Below the pieces are notes generated by a model, which did not search any database, was not told where the DNA came from, and saw nothing but the letters and a program-made list of their open reading frames with translations. Positions 60,630 to 64,000 of a DNA stretch of 64,000 nt are shown here, one piece after another. Position 1 is the stretch's first letter. Each line of letters starts with the position of its first letter. The DNA is from Polynucleobacter necessarius (GTDB lineage Bacteria > Pseudomonadota > Gammaproteobacteria > Burkholderiales > Burkholderiaceae): positions 186,001 through 250,000 of the forward strand of contig NZ_LT606949.1 of the NCBI RefSeq assembly GCF_900095215.1, written 5' to 3'. The translations under genes and the position numbers were made by a program.

Positions 60630-61639
60630 ATGGGATTAATTAGACTTTTACTCGCTTTATCGGTTGTTGCTTGGCACGCCGATTCACACAATATTTTTAA
60701 AATGGTTGGTTGTGAAGTTGCCGTCGAAACTTTTTTATAATTTCAGGATTTTTCATGGCGATGTGCTATTGAACTTATAAAACTAAAGTTTTATTTTGGA
60801 AAAGTCGTTATCTTAGGCTTTACCCAACTTATGCACTTTGCTCTATATTGATGCTTTATCTTGTTCTAGGTGGTGGCTCATTCTGGCATCAGATTGCAAA
60901 TGTGCCTTCGCCTCTTAATATTTTTTAAGGATGTCGCTCTATTTTGGTATAGATGGCGCACATTTTCACCTTGCTGTGTTTTTGCAATATTCACCACCAA
61001 TATGGTCATTTTTACTCCTTCCGCCAGCCTGGTCGCTGGAAATGGAGTTAAGATTCTACCTGCTTGTGCGATTTCTTTTTAGTCGCTCATTGAAATTTAT
61101 GGGCGTCTGTATGCTCGGCTCATTCTTGCTTAAAGCCACCTTGTATTTCAATGGATTCTCGTTAGACCATTGGTCGTATCGATTTTTCTCTTCCGAGACG
61201 GGGTACTTTCTTCTTGAAAGTCTAACTTACTTTAATAGAGAGCGCATTAAAGTAATTTATTCGGGTGCATTTGTAACGGTGGGGTTTATCGCCGTTATCC
61301 TGTTTTATTCTAATTTTTAATCTTATTGACTTTAATATTGAAGTTAAGAAAATTTTCTTCATTGTTCTTATGGTTTTCTCAATAAATGGCATTTTTGATG
61401 CAACAAAAAATAATAAATTTGATATTTTCGCTGGAAGTCTATCCTATCCAATTTACCTTTCTCATATTTTTGTGATTGCATACGTACTTCTAAAATTACC
61501 GTTTTATATAAAAAATAGTAACTTAATTTCCTCTTGTTACTTTTTTGTGATTCTAGTGTCTAATATCATCTATTACGCTATTGAAAAGGAAAAGCCAATT
61601 GATGTATACAGAAAGAGGTTTAAGAGCGCTTCTAATTAG
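60630..61639 (+). pseudogene. Acyltransferase family 3 (OafA-like), pseudogene
   Basis: O-acyltransferase that decorates surface sugars. MGLIRLLLALSVVAWHADSH at 60630 has the conserved histidine (WHAD) of the family start; frame is lost near 60740 at VETFFIISGFF. GGGSFWHQIANVPS, FHLAVFLQYSPPIWSFLLLPPAWSLEMELRFYLL (61000 region, the SLxxEx motif) and later AGSLSYPIYLSHIFVIAYVLLKL follow in different frames, ending at 61637-61639. Several frameshifts. Membrane helices throughout. Confidence 0.8.
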
Positions 61640-61998
61640 AATCATTTGATTTTCGCTCAATAGCCATTGTCTATAGATAGTTCATTGCCTACTTAAGATG
61701 CGACAAGATTTACAAGTGCATAGAGTGAGAAAATATTTGAAAAAAAGTGTGGTTTTGTTGGCGCCGGGTTGTGGAAGGGATGATAAACGGTATTAGCGAT
61801 CCCACCTATATTAAAAGTCAGAAGTTTCGCATTCCTTGTGAAAGTTTACTCGGTTGCGTTTTGCTACTTCGATATATGCTAGGCTCAGTGGAGCTCATCG
61901 GGTTCAAAGGCGTTGCATAAAGCCATAGACAATAAAAATTAGGTTTTCAATATTAATTGCACATAAAGTGCTTTTAAGAAAGGGCGCTTTTATCTTGA
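61640..61998. other. Gene-less stretch with an inverted repeat
   Basis: No gene is supported in this 359-base stretch. It contains a nine-base inverted repeat, ATTGTCTAT at 61666-61674 and ATAGACAAT at 61925-61933, which flank about 250 bases, much of it with a GC-richer patch (61760-61915). The repeat might be ends of a small non-autonomous element; no target duplication is clear. See findings. Confidence 0.4.
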
Positions 61999-62916
61999 AT
62001 GATAAAAATCACTTATCATGATTACATGGATTATTTAAATCAATTCATATCTTTATTTCAGGTGGCGAATATAAGGTGGATGGTTCTTATATTCGCACCT
62101 GCAACCTTAATGGCTATTGTTGTTGAGTGGATTTTTCTTAAAAAATCCTCGACACTCTATGCAATTTATACAAAAAACTTTTCATGGGATTTAAGAAAAG
62201 ATTTTTTTATTTGGGTAATGGAAATCATAATGATTTGGCCTTTTATTGGCCGATTATTAACATTATCTGTCGGCGTATATGTTGGATCAATATTAAACGA
62301 TTGGTTTTTTAAATTATCCTCAGTTAAGTTAATTTTGTTGGTGCCTTATTTTTGGCTTCAGGTTATTCTAGCCCTAGCTGCAGGAGATCTTCTGTTCTAT
62401 TGGCTGCATCGATTTTTTCACATTTCTGAGAGTTTCTGGCAACTTCACAAATATCACCATTCAACCACTTCAATGACGGTTTTTAGTGGGTCTAGGGATA
62501 ATCCAGTAGTTGGGTCAATCTGGGCTCTTGCGACTGGCATCCCATCGGCTATTTTTGGGTCTCCAGCAGGTATTCCTGATGCGGTTATCTTTCTATCAAT
62601 CTTTCATACTCAAATTATTCATAGCAAGATTAACCATAATTGGGGATTTGTTGGTAAGTGGATAGTTGTATCACCCCATTCGCACCTTATACATCATTCA
62701 GCTCATGAATCACATCGAGATAAGAATTTTTCATTCCTTTTCCCGATTTGGGATCATCTGTTTGGAACATGGTACTCCGGAAAGAATCATGATACTTCGA
62801 TGCTGGGGATACCCAATGATCCTCAAAATCACTTCCCATGTAAGCAAATTCTCATTAATTGGAAAATTTTCATCAAAATGCAAATTTGTCTTTTAATGAA
62901 ATTATTTATTAGGTAA
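61999..62916 (+). CDS. Sterol desaturase / fatty acid hydroxylase family membrane protein
   Basis: Di-iron membrane hydroxylase. Histidine clusters are seen in HRFFHISESFWQLHKYHHS near residues 139-157 and HSHLIHHSAHESHRD near 229-243, with helices before and between. 305 residues. The start could be ATG 61999 or ATG 62026. Intact and surprisingly clean among pseudogenes. Substrate unknown; bacterial members often hydroxylate lipids. Confidence 0.82.
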   Translation: MIKITYHDYMDYLNQFISLFQVANIRWMVLIFAPATLMAIVVEWIFLKKSSTLYAIYTKNFSWDLRKDFFIWVMEIIMIWPFIGRLLTLSVGVYVGSILNDWFFKLSSVKLILLVPYFWLQVILALAAGDLLFYWLHRFFHISESFWQLHKYHHSTTSMTVFSGSRDNPVVGSIWALATGIPSAIFGSPAGIPDAVIFLSIFHTQIIHSKINHNWGFVGKWIVVSPHSHLIHHSAHESHRDKNFSFLFPIWDHLFGTWYSGKNHDTSMLGIPNDPQNHFPCKQILINWKIFIKMQICLLMKLFIR

Positions 62917-63021
62917 TTCGAAAATATTCTAAGGGTCTATTTTTATTTAAAATGGTATCGCGTATAAATCATTGCTAAATTTTATCTAGTGTTAAAATTT
63001 TATTAAAAATATTGAGAGAAT

Positions 63022-63876
63022 ATGAAGATATTAGTCTTAGGTGCATCTGGAATGCTTGGAAATGCCATGCTACGTTTTTTGAGTTCAGATAAGAATTTGA
63101 AGGTTTTTGGAACTGTGCGGTCTGTTGGCATCGCTCTCGTTGACTCTGAAAACCATGCCTACAAAATAGTAGACGGCGTTAATGTAGAGAATCATGATGC
63201 ATTAGTGAAAATTATGGCTGACATACGGCCGACCATTGTTATTAACTGTATTGGCCTGGTGAAACAGTTGCCGGATTCGGCCGATCCATTGCAGGCGATT
63301 CCGATCAACTCTATTTTGCCGCATAGGCTTGCTGCATTATGTGGCATTATTAATGCGAGGCTTATTCACTTTAGTACGGATTGTGTTTTTTCCGGTGAGG
63401 TTGGGGGGTATTTAGAGAGTGATGCACCCAATCCAACGGATTTATATGGGCGCTCAAAATTACTAGGAGAGGTTGATTACCCTAATGCAATTACTCTACG
63501 GACATCAATTATTGGTCATGAGTTAAGCGGTTCTCGAAGTTTGGTGAGCTGGTTTTTGTCTCAATCTGGTCGGGTTAATGGGTTTAGAAAAGCTATATAT
63601 ACTGGCCTTCCTACAGTAGAGCTTGCACGCATAGTTAGAGACTTTATTTTTCCTAGGCCAGAGCTTAGAGGTGTTTATCATATAGCCTCTCAGCCTATTA
63701 GTAAATTTGAGTTATTAAATTTAATAGCGAAAATTTATTGCAAAGAAATTCATATTGATCCATCTGACGATTTTTCAATAGACCGCTCCCTTAATGCATC
63801 CCGTTTTTATAATGCCACTGGTTATTCTGCGCCACCTTGGCCTGAGTTGATTGAGCGCATGCATCAGTTTTATTGA
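63022..63876 (+). CDS. RmlD-like NAD(P)-dependent reductase (FnlB/WbjC-like)
   Basis: SDR of the RmlD group: KILVLGASGMLGNAM at the start, FSTDCVFSGEVGGY and YGRSKLLGE with Tyr-x3-Lys near 145. 284 residues. It is followed by a CapE/FnlA-like gene, the order of genes in UDP-FucNAc synthesis, so the better guess is the second enzyme of that route (4-keto reductase) and not dTDP-rhamnose synthesis, which is served by rfbD at 12.7 kb. Intact. Confidence 0.78.
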   Translation: MKILVLGASGMLGNAMLRFLSSDKNLKVFGTVRSVGIALVDSENHAYKIVDGVNVENHDALVKIMADIRPTIVINCIGLVKQLPDSADPLQAIPINSILPHRLAALCGIINARLIHFSTDCVFSGEVGGYLESDAPNPTDLYGRSKLLGEVDYPNAITLRTSIIGHELSGSRSLVSWFLSQSGRVNGFRKAIYTGLPTVELARIVRDFIFPRPELRGVYHIASQPISKFELLNLIAKIYCKEIHIDPSDDFSIDRSLNASRFYNATGYSAPPWPELIERMHQFY

Positions 63877-63900
63877 ACCATCTTTTTTTTGGAATGCACT

Positions 63901-64000
63901 ATGTTTACGGATCAAGTTCTTTTAATTACTGGCGGCACAGGATCTTTTGGTAATGCCGTCGTAAACCGTTTTCTAAATACGAAATTTAAAGAAATTCGTA
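63901..64000 (+). CDS. Polysaccharide biosynthesis SDR (CapE/FnlA-like), partial
   Basis: The first 33 codons, cut by the window edge, read MFTDQVLLITGGTGSFGNAV with the GGTGSFG NAD motif. It resembles UDP-GlcNAc 4,6-dehydratase/5-epimerases of the CapE/WbjB/FnlA group. It begins 24 bases after the reductase gene on the same strand. Confidence 0.7.
   Translation, partial: MFTDQVLLITGGTGSFGNAVVNRFLNTKFKEIR

Noticed and set aside
60449-60691. Reverse ORF of 80 residues
   Set aside because: It overlaps the start of the acyltransferase remnant, is not in a family I know, and the forward strand reads at least as well.

Overview
The window reads as a Betaproteobacterium of the family Burkholderiaceae, most likely Polynucleobacter. 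This rests on gene order (tolQ-tolR-tolA-tolB-pal-cpoB; exbB-exbD-lpxK-Trm112-kdsB-adk; glyA-nrdR; yajQ-xerD-plsY), moderate GC content and the flavour of the proteins; it is inference, not a database match. About twenty genes carry in-frame stops or frameshifts but keep readable homology on both sides of the lesion. That degree of fresh pseudogenisation among intact core genes suggests a recently host-restricted lineage such as the ciliate endosymbiont Polynucleobacter necessarius.

Layout. 1-7.2 kb: rubredoxin, hemL, apaH, a broken photolyase and a broken ydcF-like gene fused at their 5' ends, then yqgE, ruvX, pyrR and pyrB. 7.2-16.4 kb: an intact polysaccharide block with a glycosyltransferase, two poorly known proteins, an O-antigen ligase, the rhamnose genes rfbBDAC and a heptosyltransferase. 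16.3-24 kb: a tolC pseudogene with two nonsense codons, uppP, a DUF2721 protein, trmB, a gabD that lost its last ten residues, and the nusB-ribH-ribBA operon. 24-29 kb: a decayed minor-pilin cluster, intact ribD, a nonsense ribE, two antitoxin remnants and a broken queC. 29-46.6 kb: almost entirely intact core genes, including Tol-Pal, glyA, nrdR, adk, kdsB, lpxK, exbBD, xseA, murB, yajQ, xerD, plsY, folE and a HiPIP. 46.7-64 kb: an HPP-family remnant and a small conserved-looking ORF, then a second surface-polysaccharide cluster. There manC is intact, but gmd, fcl, a ColD-like dehydratase, a carbamoyltransferase, GT10 and GT11 fucosyltransferases, a flippase, three GT2 genes and an acyltransferase are all broken. 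The window ends with intact genes: a membrane fatty acid hydroxylase, an FnlB-like reductase and the start of an FnlA/CapE-like gene.

How it fits together. The cell keeps a lipid A/core/rhamnose route (kdsB, lpxK, heptosyltransferase, rfbBDAC, ligase, uppP) and Tol-Pal envelope maintenance. It has lost a GDP-mannose-derived 6-deoxyhexose glycan (fucose or colitose-like), light-dependent DNA repair, a TolC outer-membrane channel, pilus minor subunits, queuosine precursor synthesis and the last step of riboflavin synthesis. I see no new defence or mobile system. The most informative signals are the pattern of decay, the ribE lesion inside an otherwise complete set of riboflavin genes, the ColD-like gene, and a few unassigned stretches.
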